This document shows, in pieces, positions 13,666 to 20,419 of a DNA stretch of 31,919 nucleotides. Numbering within the stretch: the first letter of the stretch is position 1; each line of letters begins with the position of its first letter. Under the pieces are notes generated by a model, which worked only from the letters and a program-made list of their open reading frames with translations, made no database searches and was not told the DNA's origin. The stretch is from Lachnospiraceae bacterium (GTDB lineage: Bacteria; Bacillota; Clostridia; Lachnospirales; Lachnospiraceae): assembly GCA_004552595.1 (NCBI GenBank), contig SFNX01000030.1, positions 1-31,919 of the forward strand. The letters run 5' to 3'. The position numbers were made by a program, and so were the translations under genes.

Positions 13666-14370
13666 ATGTATAAAATGATTATTGACACCGAAACCGCAAA
13701 CGGCTTGGAAAGACCGCTCCCCTATGATATTGGCTATGCCATTTTCGATGATAAGACAGGGCGAGTTGTCTGCTCTCGTTCATTCGTGGTTGCGGAGATT
13801 TTTCTCAACAAAGAACTGATGGCTGGTGCTTACTATGCCTACAAGATGCCGCAGTATTGGGAAGATATACAGAACGGCAAGCGGGTAATGAAGCGTTTTC
13901 TCAATATCCGCAAAATCCTGCTTGATGACCTTAAAAAGTGGAATGTGACCGAAGTTGGGGCTTACAATATGCAGTTTGACAAACGAGCGGTGATTAATGA
14001 TGTGCGAGAACTCACGAATTATTTGCGTCAACTGTTTCCCGCTAACATTAATTTCTTCTGCATTTGGAATATGGCTTGCACCTCTATCTGTCAGACCGAT
14101 GAATACATACAATTTATCATAGATAACAATCTCTTGACCGAAAAGGGCAATATTCCGACCTCTGCCGAAGTCGTCTATGCGTATTTACAGAATGATATAC
14201 ATTTCACCGAATCGCATACAGGGCTCGAAGATGTACGAATTGAAAAAGATATATACTTCGCTGTCAAGCTGTCAGAAATGGAGTACGATGATACGCCTTG
14301 CTACAATCCGTGGATGAAGGTACGCAAGTATTACAAGCTATGGCAGGAGCGAATGGCCGAGGGGGAATAA
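13666..14370 (+). CDS. DEDDh 3'-5' exonuclease, DnaQ-like (234 aa)
   Basis: ExoI IDTET (D7, E9), ExoII YNMQFDKRA (N101, D105), ExoIII HTGLEDV (H184, D189). All four acidic residues and the His of the DEDDh class are in place. No polymerase domain is fused. It probably degrades DNA or RNA ends during infection. AAAGGAG precedes ATG 13666. The stop is in the terminator loop. Confidence 0.88.
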   Translation: MYKMIIDTETANGLERPLPYDIGYAIFDDKTGRVVCSRSFVVAEIFLNKELMAGAYYAYKMPQYWEDIQNGKRVMKRFLNIRKILLDDLKKWNVTEVGAYNMQFDKRAVINDVRELTNYLRQLFPANINFFCIWNMACTSICQTDEYIQFIIDNNLLTEKGNIPTSAEVVYAYLQNDIHFTESHTGLEDVRIEKDIYFAVKLSEMEYDDTPCYNPWMKVRKYYKLWQERMAEGE

Positions 14371-14384
14371 ATCCCTCTTTTTTA
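14359..14384 (+). terminator. Terminator containing the stop codon
   Basis: GAGGG, 9-nt loop GGAATAAAT, CCCTC, T run. Confidence 0.8.
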
Positions 14385-14391
14385 GCTCTAA

Positions 14392-14447
14392 GAATATATA
14401 ATATAGTATATTATCTCGCCCGGGCGCGCGAATATATTATATATAAT
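14392..14447. repeat. AT/GC spacer element 7
   Basis: Longer AT block, core TCGCCCGGGCGCGCG identical to that of element 6, AT block. Confidence 0.8.
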
Positions 14448-14458
14448 GCAAAAAAGGC

Positions 14459-14487
14459 TTGCAATCTGCCCCCGTTTGTGCTATACT
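14459..14487 (+). promoter_or_regulatory. Upstream tandem promoter of the gene at 14661
   Basis: TTGCAA 14459, TATACT 14482, 17-bp spacer. Confidence 0.78.
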
Positions 14488-14493
14488 ATCAGT

Positions 14494-14552
14494 GTACCAA
14501 GAAGGGGAGCGACTGAATAAGTAAAGCCTCTACCGAAGGAGCTCAAGAAAAT
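14494..14552 (+). ncRNA. Short transcribed leader or small RNA 4
   Basis: A stretch of about 60 nt between tandem promoters, in the same place as the segment before the paralog at 9735. Both end in TCAAGAAAATATATT. No ORF of note. Confidence 0.3.
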
Positions 14553-14578
14553 ATATTATTCAGAAAGCGAAAAAGTGC

Positions 14579-14607
14579 TTGACAAACTGCTCCCCATGTG
14601 GTATAAT
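14579..14607 (+). promoter_or_regulatory. Sigma-A promoter
   Basis: TTGACA 14579, TATAAT 14602, 17-bp spacer. Confidence 0.9.
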
Positions 14608-14660
14608 CAATACAGAAATCAGGGAAGGAAAACCGACTAAACCAGAAGGGAAATTAAACT

Positions 14661-15014
14661 ATGGCTAAGAACCCGATGACTTACGCAGATGCTCTCACCA
14701 ACGCTCTGGCTCTGGAAGGTCTGAACGAGGATACTCGCACCACTCTGACCGCTCTCAAAGCGTCGATTGAGAAAAAGAACACGGCGGATAGAAAGCCCAC
14801 GGCAACCCAGACCGCTAATGGCAATATTAAGGCGGAAATCCTTGCACTGCTTGCGGACGGCACGGCGAGGACTGTCACGGAGATTATGTCCGCCGTTCCC
14901 ACGCTCCATGAAGCAAGCAACCAGAAGGCTTCAGCTCTTGTCCGTCAGCTCGTAGAGGACGGAGCGGTAAAGCGTGAGGTAGTAAAGCGGAAGGCTTATT
15001 TCAGCCTTGCTTAA
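14661..15014 (+). CDS. Winged-helix-like DNA-binding protein, paralog B (117 aa)
   Basis: Same architecture as the gene at 9735, with about 14 differences in 117 residues, mostly conservative (L/M, D/E, S/T). Synonymous codons differ almost everywhere. Like its paralog it has two tandem promoters and a long leader with only a modest ribosome site (AGAAGGG, 10 bases upstream). The duplication with diverged codons suggests an old duplication under strong protein constraint, or acquisition from a relative. Confidence 0.82.
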   Translation: MAKNPMTYADALTNALALEGLNEDTRTTLTALKASIEKKNTADRKPTATQTANGNIKAEILALLADGTARTVTEIMSAVPTLHEASNQKASALVRQLVEDGAVKREVVKRKAYFSLA

Positions 15015-15022
15015 CCGACACC

Positions 15023-15050
15023 GAGGGGCTACCAAGCCCCTCAATTTTTT
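15023..15050 (+). terminator. Intrinsic terminator
   Basis: GAGGGGCT, ACCA, AGCCCCTC, AATTTTTT. Confidence 0.85.
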
Positions 15051-15057
15051 GCTTGAA

Positions 15058-15110
15058 GAATATATTATATATAATATATTCTTCGGCCCGGCCCAGAAAA
15101 TATATTATTT
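15058..15110. repeat. AT/GC spacer element 8
   Basis: Two AT blocks around CGGCCCGGCCCAG (partly degenerate core). Confidence 0.72.
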
Positions 15111-15127
15111 TTTTTTATAAAAAGTGC

Positions 15128-15156
15128 TTGACAAATACCAACAGAGCGTGTATAAT
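15128..15156 (+). promoter_or_regulatory. Sigma-A promoter
   Basis: TTGACA 15128, TATAAT 15151, 17-bp spacer; GAGTACATCAAA leader. Confidence 0.92.
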
Positions 15157-15190
15157 GAGTACATCAAAGAAAGCAAAAGAGAATACCCCA

Positions 15191-15535
15191 ATGAAAGAAA
15201 CTTCCTACATCTACTTCGCCGATGCTATTGAGAACGGCGACCTCACTATTAAGATTGGCGAAACCGCTAATTTTGAACAGCGCGCCAAACTTCTATGGTA
15301 TGTGGAAAAGCGTTATATTACAAAGTCTTATCAGTTTGATGGAACAAAGGCTGAAAGGCTTGCGCTTGAAGCTATACTCCGAGCCAAGATTGAACGTCAC
15401 TATCCGCAGGTCGTAGTGCAGAGCGGTATCGACCACTTTATCTGCCGCAACTCCAAAATCGCCAAAGCCATCAAAAACCACTTTGACGAATGGGTTGCCG
15501 AGGCGGTCGAGATGCTCAACACCATTGAGGCGTAA
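15191..15535 (+). CDS. T5orf172 / GIY-YIG-like protein (114 aa)
   Basis: YIYFADAIENGDLTIKIGET followed by NFEQRAKLL and, further on, AERLALEAILRAKIE matches the pattern of the T5orf172/MUG113 branch of the GIY-YIG fold (Y...KIG-T...R...E). Nuclease activity is uncertain because some members are degenerate. AAAGAG, about 9 bases before ATG 15191, is a weak ribosome site. The stop is in the terminator loop. Confidence 0.75.
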   Translation: MKETSYIYFADAIENGDLTIKIGETANFEQRAKLLWYVEKRYITKSYQFDGTKAERLALEAILRAKIERHYPQVVVQSGIDHFICRNSKIAKAIKNHFDEWVAEAVEMLNTIEA

Positions 15536-15551
15536 AACGCCTCTTTTTTTT
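15527..15551 (+). terminator. Terminator containing the stop codon
   Basis: GAGGCG, loop TAAAA, CGCCTC, T run. Confidence 0.88.
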
Positions 15552-15560
15552 GTGCGCCAG

Positions 15561-15607
15561 AATATATAATATACAATTTGGCCCGGGCCGGAAAATATAT
15601 TTTATTT
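15561..15607. repeat. AT/GC spacer element 9
   Basis: AT block, core TTGGCCCGGGCCGG, AT block. Confidence 0.8.
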
Positions 15608-15623
15608 TCCGCAGCGGAAAGTA

Positions 15624-15652
15624 TTGACAAGTACGGAAAAATATGATATAAT
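15624..15652 (+). promoter_or_regulatory. Promoter of an empty cassette
   Basis: TTGACA 15624, TATAAT 15647, 17-bp spacer. An AAAAGGAG ribosome site follows at 15670, but no ATG or gene, only the next spacer. Confidence 0.85.
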
Positions 15653-15733
15653 AATTATAGAAAATATAAAAAGGAGAAATATTAGACAAGGAGCAAATAC
15701 CTCGATTATATACAATATATTTTCAAAAACTAC

Positions 15734-15762
15734 TTGACAAACGCAACTTGATTGAGTATAAT
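15734..15762 (+). promoter_or_regulatory. Sigma-A promoter
   Basis: TTGACA 15734, TATAAT 15757, 17-bp spacer. Confidence 0.9.
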
Positions 15763-15791
15763 AATAGTACCACAAGGAAAGGAGAAAAGTT

Positions 15792-16154
15792 ATGGCCGAA
15801 GCTGACATTCTGCGAGTAATGGAAGGTTTGCATTGTTCAAGAGAAGAAGCCATTGAGATTCTGCGTGACGATGAAGCAGTTGACAGGGGCGAAAACCTTT
15901 TCGAGCTTACTCCAGAACAGAAAAAGGCAAGCAAAGAAGCCCGAAACGCAGGCGGCAATAAACGCACCAAGCCCGTACAGAGGGAGCGCAAAGTCGATGA
16001 AGCAAAAGGAGCAATCCTTACGGCTTGTCAGACTACTCTTACAGGCTTGCAGGCAACTATTACAAAGGTGCAGACTGAAACCGAGATTGAGTTTACGCTC
16101 AACGGCGAAAACTACACTTTGAAGTTGACCAAGCATAGACCGCCCAAGACCTAA
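15792..16154 (+). CDS. Conserved phage hypothetical protein (120 aa)
   Basis: The N-terminus (ILRVMEGLHCSREEAIEIL) looks like a UBA/CUE-type three-helix element. The middle is basic (RNAGGNKRTKPVQRERK). The C-terminus is beta-rich (EIEFTLNGENYTLKLTKHR). This three-part layout is familiar from clostridial phage proteins of unknown function. AAAGGAG precedes ATG 15792. Confidence 0.8.
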   Translation: MAEADILRVMEGLHCSREEAIEILRDDEAVDRGENLFELTPEQKKASKEARNAGGNKRTKPVQRERKVDEAKGAILTACQTTLTGLQATITKVQTETEIEFTLNGENYTLKLTKHRPPKT

Positions 16155-16160
16155 TCCAAA

Positions 16161-16187
16161 GGGGAACGCAAGTTCCCCAAATTGTTA
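16161..16187 (+). terminator. Hairpin, weak terminator
   Basis: GGGGAAC, GCAA, GTTCCCC; only a short A/T run after. Confidence 0.65.
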
Positions 16188-16223
16188 CCCCCAAATAATA
16201 TATAATATATTCCAAAAAACCCC

Positions 16224-16252
16224 TTGACAGATGCGTTCAAATCTGCTATAAT
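16224..16252 (+). promoter_or_regulatory. Sigma-A promoter
   Basis: TTGACA 16224, TATAAT 16247, 17-bp spacer; GAGTACATCAAA leader. Confidence 0.92.
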
Positions 16253-16281
16253 GAGTACATCAAAAAGAGGAAAGCAGACCA

Positions 16282-16437
16282 ATGAACAAGAAGAAGAAGT
16301 CCAAAAAGGACAAAGACCTATTAAAGTTTCTCGCAGGTGTGCGAGGGGAAGAACGCCCCACAATGCCGCGCCCTGTGGTTTTCAAAGACAAAAAAAAATA
16401 TTCCCGTCAGCGCGACAAGCGCGTTGATTTCGATTAA
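16282..16437 (+). CDS. Small basic phage protein (51 aa)
   Basis: AGAGG lies about 12 bases upstream of ATG 16282. N-terminal Lys run (NKKKKSKKDKD), then RPTMPRPVVFKDKKKYSRQRDKR, a C-terminal pattern seen in tiny conserved proteins of Firmicutes phages. Probably binds nucleic acid or ribosomes by charge; function unknown. Confidence 0.78.
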   Translation: MNKKKKSKKDKDLLKFLAGVRGEERPTMPRPVVFKDKKKYSRQRDKRVDFD

Positions 16438-16459
16438 CCTCCTTCTCTTTCCCCGATGA

Positions 16460-16486
16460 AGCGCCGCCACCATACGGCGCTTTTTC
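16460..16486 (+). terminator. Intrinsic terminator
   Basis: AGCGCCG, loop CCACCATA, CGGCGCT, T run. Confidence 0.85.
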
Positions 16487-16498
16487 GGGTTTAAGCGC

Positions 16499-16540
16499 AA
16501 TATATAATATACAATCTCGCCCGGGCCGAAAAATATATTC
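16499..16540. repeat. AT/GC spacer element 10
   Basis: AT block, core TCGCCCGGGCCG, AT block. Confidence 0.8.
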
Positions 16541-16550
16541 TTTCGATTAC

Positions 16551-16579
16551 TTGACAAATAAATAAGAATATGCTATAAT
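16551..16579 (+). promoter_or_regulatory. Sigma-A promoter
   Basis: TTGACA 16551, TATAAT 16574, 17-bp spacer. Confidence 0.92.
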
Positions 16580-16610
16580 ACCAATAGATGAAAGAAAGGA
16601 GACCAAACAA

Positions 16611-17147
16611 ATGTTTTCGACCTACGCACGAACTGACCCCTTTAACCACAATGGTAAACGCAACCGCTCCAACACCGACACCGATGATTATAACTGCGGT
16701 GGCTTCGCTCTCGGCACTTACTCGTGGTATGCGCCTTATCGCTCAGATGAGCAAATGCAGATTTACGAGCGTTGGGCTGGCATTCAGATGTGGCTTGATG
16801 TCGCAGAAGATGCCGACAACATGGCTGACCGCATTGATGCCAGAGAAACTGCTCATACCTATGTTGTTTCCCTGCTCAATCTGTTTGTAAAGCGTATTCT
16901 TGAAGATTTCCCGTCCGTTCGCAGAGTACAGACCTTCGAGGAGATTAAACCCGATGAGCGCATTATCCTGTTCCGCACTGGTGCTGATGATTTCCATTTT
17001 ATCGTATCTTTTGACCATAAGCATTGGTGGCATAAATACGGTTGGAATTGTATCGAGGAACTGTGCGAGGACGAGGTACTTGACACCGAATGGGCAAACG
17101 GCAGATACTTCGGTCCTATTGCAATTCTTGCGATGCCGAATGATTGA
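16611..17147 (+). CDS. Conserved NCxG(F/Y)ALGT protein, possible papain-like fold (178 aa)
   Basis: YNCGGFALGTYSWYAPY at about residues 27-43 places a Cys at the start of a helix, and DDFHFIVSFDHKHWWHKYGW at about 125-144 supplies His residues. The order Cys then His is that of papain-like (NlpC/P60-type) proteins. Similar phage and clostridial proteins are known to me only as hypothetical. Activity is unproven. AAAGGAG precedes ATG 16611. Confidence 0.78.
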   Translation: MFSTYARTDPFNHNGKRNRSNTDTDDYNCGGFALGTYSWYAPYRSDEQMQIYERWAGIQMWLDVAEDADNMADRIDARETAHTYVVSLLNLFVKRILEDFPSVRRVQTFEEIKPDERIILFRTGADDFHFIVSFDHKHWWHKYGWNCIEELCEDEVLDTEWANGRYFGPIAILAMPND

Positions 17148-17166
17148 GGGCTTCGCCCTCTTTTTA
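17146..17166 (+). terminator. Terminator overlapping the stop codon
   Basis: GAGGGC, TTC loop, GCCCTC, T run. Confidence 0.88.
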
Positions 17167-17172
17167 TTTACA

Positions 17173-17216
17173 AAATATATAATATATTTTCAAGGCCGGG
17201 CGCAATAATATATTTT
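17173..17216. repeat. AT/GC spacer element 11
   Basis: Two AT blocks around AAGGCCGGGCGC. Confidence 0.75.
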
Positions 17217-17225
17217 GTAAACCCC

Positions 17226-17254
17226 TTGACATTTCTGCGCTCATCTGTTATAAT
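17226..17254 (+). promoter_or_regulatory. Sigma-A promoter
   Basis: TTGACA 17226, TATAAT 17249, 17-bp spacer; GAGTACATCAAA leader. Confidence 0.92.
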
Positions 17255-17285
17255 GAGTACATCAAAAAGAGAGGAGTCAATAAAA

Positions 17286-17600
17286 GTGACCTATGAAGAC
17301 ATCAAAGAAATCTATCAAGACATCATCGACCTTTGGGGCGAAGATTTGGGCGGTCAAATTGTGGTTGCTATCCATACCGCTCCCCATGTGGACATTACTT
17401 ACCAAGACTTTATGCGTAACTATTGCGTGGCTTGCAGGGGTAATTGGATAGCGATGGTTTACTCTGGCTTGAAGAACATCGCTCCAAGCGTAGCCGCACT
17501 TATCCCCGATGAAATCCAACAGCCGATGAAAGAGTTTACCGCACTCAATAATATTGCCTATCTCTTGGGGGTGCACGAAGCTGATGCCCCTCCTGATTAA
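17286..17600 (+). CDS. Hypothetical protein with GTG start (104 aa)
   Basis: GTG at 17286 is chosen: AGAGGAG lies 9-10 bases upstream, and the nearest upstream ATG sits at the -10 element. Mostly helical; no domain recognised. The 3' hairpin (17623-17660) has a long loop and no T run. Confidence 0.72.
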   Translation: MTYEDIKEIYQDIIDLWGEDLGGQIVVAIHTAPHVDITYQDFMRNYCVACRGNWIAMVYSGLKNIAPSVAALIPDEIQQPMKEFTALNNIAYLLGVHEADAPPD

Positions 17601-17622
17601 TCTCCTTTCTTTCCCTTCTGGC

Positions 17623-17660
17623 AAGGCGTGGCGAGGTGAGTGGTGTCCCTCCTACGCCTT
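17623..17660 (+). terminator. Hairpin with long loop, doubtful terminator
   Basis: AAGGCGT and ACGCCTT pair around a 24-nt loop that contains AGGTGAGTGG; no T run. Confidence 0.4.
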
Positions 17661-17674
17661 CACCAGTTTTCAAA

Positions 17675-17720
17675 GAATATATAATATACAATACCGCCCG
17701 GGCGCCAAAATATATTATTT
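17675..17720. repeat. AT/GC spacer element 12
   Basis: AT block, core ACCGCCCGGGCGCC, AT block. Confidence 0.8.
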
Positions 17721-17737
17721 TTTTTAGCAAAAAGTGC

Positions 17738-17766
17738 TTGACAACGGAATTTGTATCTGCTATAAT
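17738..17766 (+). promoter_or_regulatory. Sigma-A promoter
   Basis: TTGACA 17738, TATAAT 17761, 17-bp spacer; GAGTACATCAAA leader. Confidence 0.92.
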
Positions 17767-17797
17767 GAGTACATCAAAGAAAAGGAGATACAAACTA

Positions 17798-18121
17798 ATG
17801 GACACCATCATTAACATCACTCGTAACCGCAATACCTACACCATCGACCTCGATACTGGCAAGCACATTGTCGCGTATCTCGAACACCCTTTCCGCGTCA
17901 TCGGTATATCGGGCAGGGAGCTGACCAATGCTCCGAAGCAGATAAACACACGCATCGGCAACGCCTTTATTGATGCCGCCGCTAATCATTGTGACCTTTG
18001 CAACCGCGAGTATATCGACCGCATCATCAGCCTTCCCGATATTGCGATTGCCGTCAAAGTTTTCGCTATGAACTGCATTTTCTACTCCGAGTGGGGTGAA
18101 ATCCATAATATGCCCAAATGA
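17798..18121 (+). CDS. Hypothetical protein (107 aa)
   Basis: AAAGGAG precedes ATG 17798. Beta-rich start, then a helix with a CDLC pair near residue 65. No family recognised. The stop overlaps the next start (ATGA), so it is translationally coupled to the gene at 18118. Confidence 0.75.
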   Translation: MDTIINITRNRNTYTIDLDTGKHIVAYLEHPFRVIGISGRELTNAPKQINTRIGNAFIDAAANHCDLCNREYIDRIISLPDIAIAVKVFAMNCIFYSEWGEIHNMPK

Positions 18122-18933
18122 AAGACACCCTCGCCCTGCTCCGCAAGTGGAGTGCCAATCCTGCTACCCTCCCCAATAAAGTTGATTATCTCGATAATAT
18201 CATAGGCAGGGCGGTCGGCATGGACGCCCTCGAAAAGTACGGTTTGGCTGATTTTGCGGATTACATTCCCGTGAACCTCTACCCCTATATCAATTCTTGC
18301 AAGGCTTTCCGCTCCGCGCTTCGTACTGCCGCAAAAGATAGATTCGCAGAGCCGCAGGCAAAAATAAAGGAGCTTTTCGGTATGGATAGTGAGGACGAAA
18401 TCTGCCGCTTGTTCGGCGTTCGCTTCTACCGCTATAATGCTTCGAGCGAGATTTACCATGTTTGCCGCAAGATGACGCGCATCGTGGACTTCATCAATAA
18501 AATAGGGCTGAACGATTATAAAGTGGAAAACCTCGATCGCTCTCTCGCAGACCTTGAAGCCCGTTGGCACGAGGAGCGCACCGCCCGCGAGAACCGCGCC
18601 TTCCGCGAAGCGCAGACTACCCACAACCTTTATTATGAGAACGACCGCTATTATACTCGCGTTCCTCTCGACCGCGCCGAGTGCAAGGAGATAGGCGACT
18701 ATTTCTGCAACTGCGTGAACACGATTGAGTGGAATGAGTACCTCCGCTCTGGCGATCGCTATCTGGTTGTTGTGTGCGACAAAGTGACGAATGAGATGCT
18801 CGTCTGCGTGGATATTATTCCGCGGACTATGCACATCAATCAGTATTACGGCTACCGCAATTCCTACATCGAAGAACCTGCGCTTATTCGCTTCAAGAAT
18901 GAGTATCAGAACTACCTCAACGGCATTATGTAA
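18118..18933 (+). CDS. PcfJ-like protein (271 aa)
   Basis: The C-terminal half (YYTRVPLDRAECKEIGDYFCNC, then SGDRYLVVVCDKVTNEMLVCVDI, then INQYYGYRN) resembles the PcfJ-like domain found in conjugative elements and phages, which carries a Cys-rich core after a long helical N-terminus. The match is by pattern only. The N-terminal 150 residues are helical and unassigned. Co-transcribed with 17798. Confidence 0.7.
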   Translation: MKDTLALLRKWSANPATLPNKVDYLDNIIGRAVGMDALEKYGLADFADYIPVNLYPYINSCKAFRSALRTAAKDRFAEPQAKIKELFGMDSEDEICRLFGVRFYRYNASSEIYHVCRKMTRIVDFINKIGLNDYKVENLDRSLADLEARWHEERTARENRAFREAQTTHNLYYENDRYYTRVPLDRAECKEIGDYFCNCVNTIEWNEYLRSGDRYLVVVCDKVTNEMLVCVDIIPRTMHINQYYGYRNSYIEEPALIRFKNEYQNYLNGIM

Positions 18934-18938
18934 TAACT

Positions 18939-18966
18939 AAGGGGGCGCAAGTCCCCTTAATTTTTT
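18939..18966 (+). terminator. Intrinsic terminator
   Basis: AAGGGG and CCCCTT around GCGCAAGT; T run. Confidence 0.8.
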
Positions 18967-18977
18967 ATCTGCACCGA

Positions 18978-19020
18978 TTATATATAATATACAATCAAGC
19001 CCGGGCGCGAAAATATATTC
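18978..19020. repeat. AT/GC spacer element 13
   Basis: AT block, core AAGCCCGGGCGCG, AT block. Confidence 0.8.
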
Positions 19021-19040
19021 TTAAAATTCCAAAAAAGCTA

Positions 19041-19069
19041 TTGACAAACTTGCCGCATTAGTGTATAAT
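19041..19069 (+). promoter_or_regulatory. Sigma-A promoter
   Basis: TTGACA 19041, TATAAT 19064, 17-bp spacer; GAGTACATCAAA leader. Confidence 0.92.
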
Positions 19070-19100
19070 GAGTACATCAAAAGAAAGGAGATACTAAATA

Positions 19101-19598
19101 ATGAGTATCAAGAACAACAAAAATGCAACCGAACTTCTCTCCCTTATCCTCTCGCTGATGGATGACGATGACCGCGCCGAGCTTCGCGCCACTATGGATG
19201 AAGGCGAAAAGCCCAAGGATGAACCCACTCTTTGCAATGAGTGCCACGACCGTGACACCTGTCCCGATTCCCCATTTCGTCTTAACGATGATGATGAGTG
19301 GGATGATGATGACGAGGATGAGCGCGCCATCAAAATCAACATTCCCGATGGTATGTCCTGCCTTGTGATAGGTGGTACGGATGACGAGCTTCTTCTTGCA
19401 ATGGAGCTGATAAAGAAGATGGGGCTTGTTAGCCCCGCTCCCGCGCCCGCAAAGTCCCGCGTTCGGGGTGAGATGGTCAACCGCAATCAGAGTGTCCCTG
19501 AAGGAAGTATCAGCGGCAGAATGCTACGGGAAATGATTGACCGCGCCGTGGAAGCCGCCGAAGGCTCTGCCGCGTGGCTCGACAAGTACCACTATTAA
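19101..19598 (+). CDS. Acidic protein with Cys cluster (165 aa)
   Basis: Helical start, then CNECHDRDTC (possible metal site), an Asp-run (DDDEWDDDDEDE), an MSCLVIGGTDDELL segment and a C-terminal helix. No family recognised. AAAGGAG precedes ATG 19101. It is followed 16 bases later by the AbrB-like gene, so the pair may form one unit. Confidence 0.76.
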   Translation: MSIKNNKNATELLSLILSLMDDDDRAELRATMDEGEKPKDEPTLCNECHDRDTCPDSPFRLNDDDEWDDDDEDERAIKINIPDGMSCLVIGGTDDELLLAMELIKKMGLVSPAPAPAKSRVRGEMVNRNQSVPEGSISGRMLREMIDRAVEAAEGSAAWLDKYHY

Positions 19599-19614
19599 GG
19601 GGGGTGAAGGAACT

Positions 19615-19905
19615 ATGAAGGCAACCGGAATTGTACGCCGCATTGATGACCTTGGACGTATTGTTATCCCGAAGGAAATTCGCCGCACCTGCAATTTGCG
19701 GGAAGGCGACCCGATGGAACTCTATCTCGGTGAGAATGGTAAAATTATCCTTAATAAGTATGACACTGAACCCGAAATCACCTCTCTGCGCACCGCCGCA
19801 ACCCAGCTCGCGGGAACGATACACGGAGAACGCGAACGCGCCGCATTTACTGCGTGGACGGAAAAGGCGATTGCCCACATCGCCGAGGAACTGCGGCAGA
19901 GCTAA
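19615..19905 (+). CDS. AbrB/SpoVT-family transcription regulator (96 aa)
   Basis: Residues 1-50 are a textbook AbrB swapped-hairpin DNA-binding domain: TGIVRRIDDLGRIVIPKEIRR, then LREGDPMELYLGENGKIILNKY. The C-terminal 45 residues are helical and may aid multimerisation. AAGGGGGGTGAAGG precedes ATG 19615. Likely represses or activates phage or host promoters; the AT-rich spacer elements of this array are plausible targets since AbrB proteins prefer AT-rich DNA (inference). Confidence 0.92.
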   Translation: MKATGIVRRIDDLGRIVIPKEIRRTCNLREGDPMELYLGENGKIILNKYDTEPEITSLRTAATQLAGTIHGERERAAFTAWTEKAIAHIAEELRQS

Positions 19906-19911
19906 CCTTGA

Positions 19912-19944
19912 GGGGGTGCGAAAGCATCCCCATAATTTTTTTTA
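19912..19944 (+). terminator. Intrinsic terminator
   Basis: GGGGGTGC, GAAA, GCATCCCC, then a T run after ATAA. Confidence 0.82.
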
Positions 19945-19949
19945 GGGGG

Positions 19950-19992
19950 AAATATATAATATATTATCAGGCCCGGGCTTCAAAATATATTT
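19950..19992. repeat. AT/GC spacer element 14
   Basis: AT block, core AGGCCCGGGCTT, AT block. Confidence 0.8.
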
Positions 19993-20003
19993 ACAAAAAC
20001 CTA

Positions 20004-20032
20004 TTGACAAATTTTAAGCCATCTATTATAAT
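20004..20032 (+). promoter_or_regulatory. Sigma-A promoter
   Basis: TTGACA 20004, TATAAT 20027, 17-bp spacer. Confidence 0.9.
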
Positions 20033-20063
20033 AAATACATCAAATGAAAGGAGGACATCAAAA

Positions 20064-20342
20064 ATGATGACCGCAAAAGAAGCCTACGAACTGACAAATG
20101 AGAGCATAAAAATCACAACTGAAGAACACTTTAAGCAGATGGAAAAGGGTATCCGAGAAAGAGCGAACAAAGGTGAATATGAGATTATTCTCCGAGTATC
20201 TGACACTATCAGCCAATCTATCCGTGATTATATGGTACAACAGCTAACTATATTGGGATATGAAGTAAGCAGTTGGCGAGAAAATGGACATAACTATTTT
20301 GCCACAGTCCAATGGGTAAATGCACATGATAAGGGGGCGTAA
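20064..20342 (+). CDS. Hypothetical protein (92 aa)
   Basis: AAAGGAGG precedes ATG 20064. Helical with a final beta segment (EVSSWRENGHNYFATVQW). Similar small phage proteins are seen often, but no function is assigned. Last gene of the array; its stop lies within a weak terminator hairpin. Confidence 0.78.
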   Translation: MMTAKEAYELTNESIKITTEEHFKQMEKGIRERANKGEYEIILRVSDTISQSIRDYMVQQLTILGYEVSSWRENGHNYFATVQWVNAHDKGA

Positions 20343-20358
20343 TGCCTCTCTTTTTTAT
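20333..20358 (+). terminator. Terminator containing the stop codon
   Basis: GGGGGC, loop GTAAT, GCCTCT, T run; imperfect stem. Confidence 0.65.
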
Positions 20359-20369
20359 TTGTTTATATA

Positions 20370-20419
20370 AAATAATATATAGTATATAATTCTACCCGGG
20401 TTAAACAATATATCATTTT
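20370..20419. repeat. AT/GC spacer element 15 (last)
   Basis: AT block, core CTACCCGGGTTA, AT block; no TTGACA/TATAAT promoter follows this copy. Confidence 0.75.

Noticed and set aside
18082..18834. 250-residue minus-strand frame opposite the PcfJ-like gene
   Set aside because: Antisense shadow with no ribosome site or promoter; the plus-strand gene is coupled to its neighbour by ATGA.
4663..20419. CRISPR-like arrangement of the intergenic repeats
   Set aside because: Repeats are far apart with genes between them, vary in sequence, and no cas gene is present.
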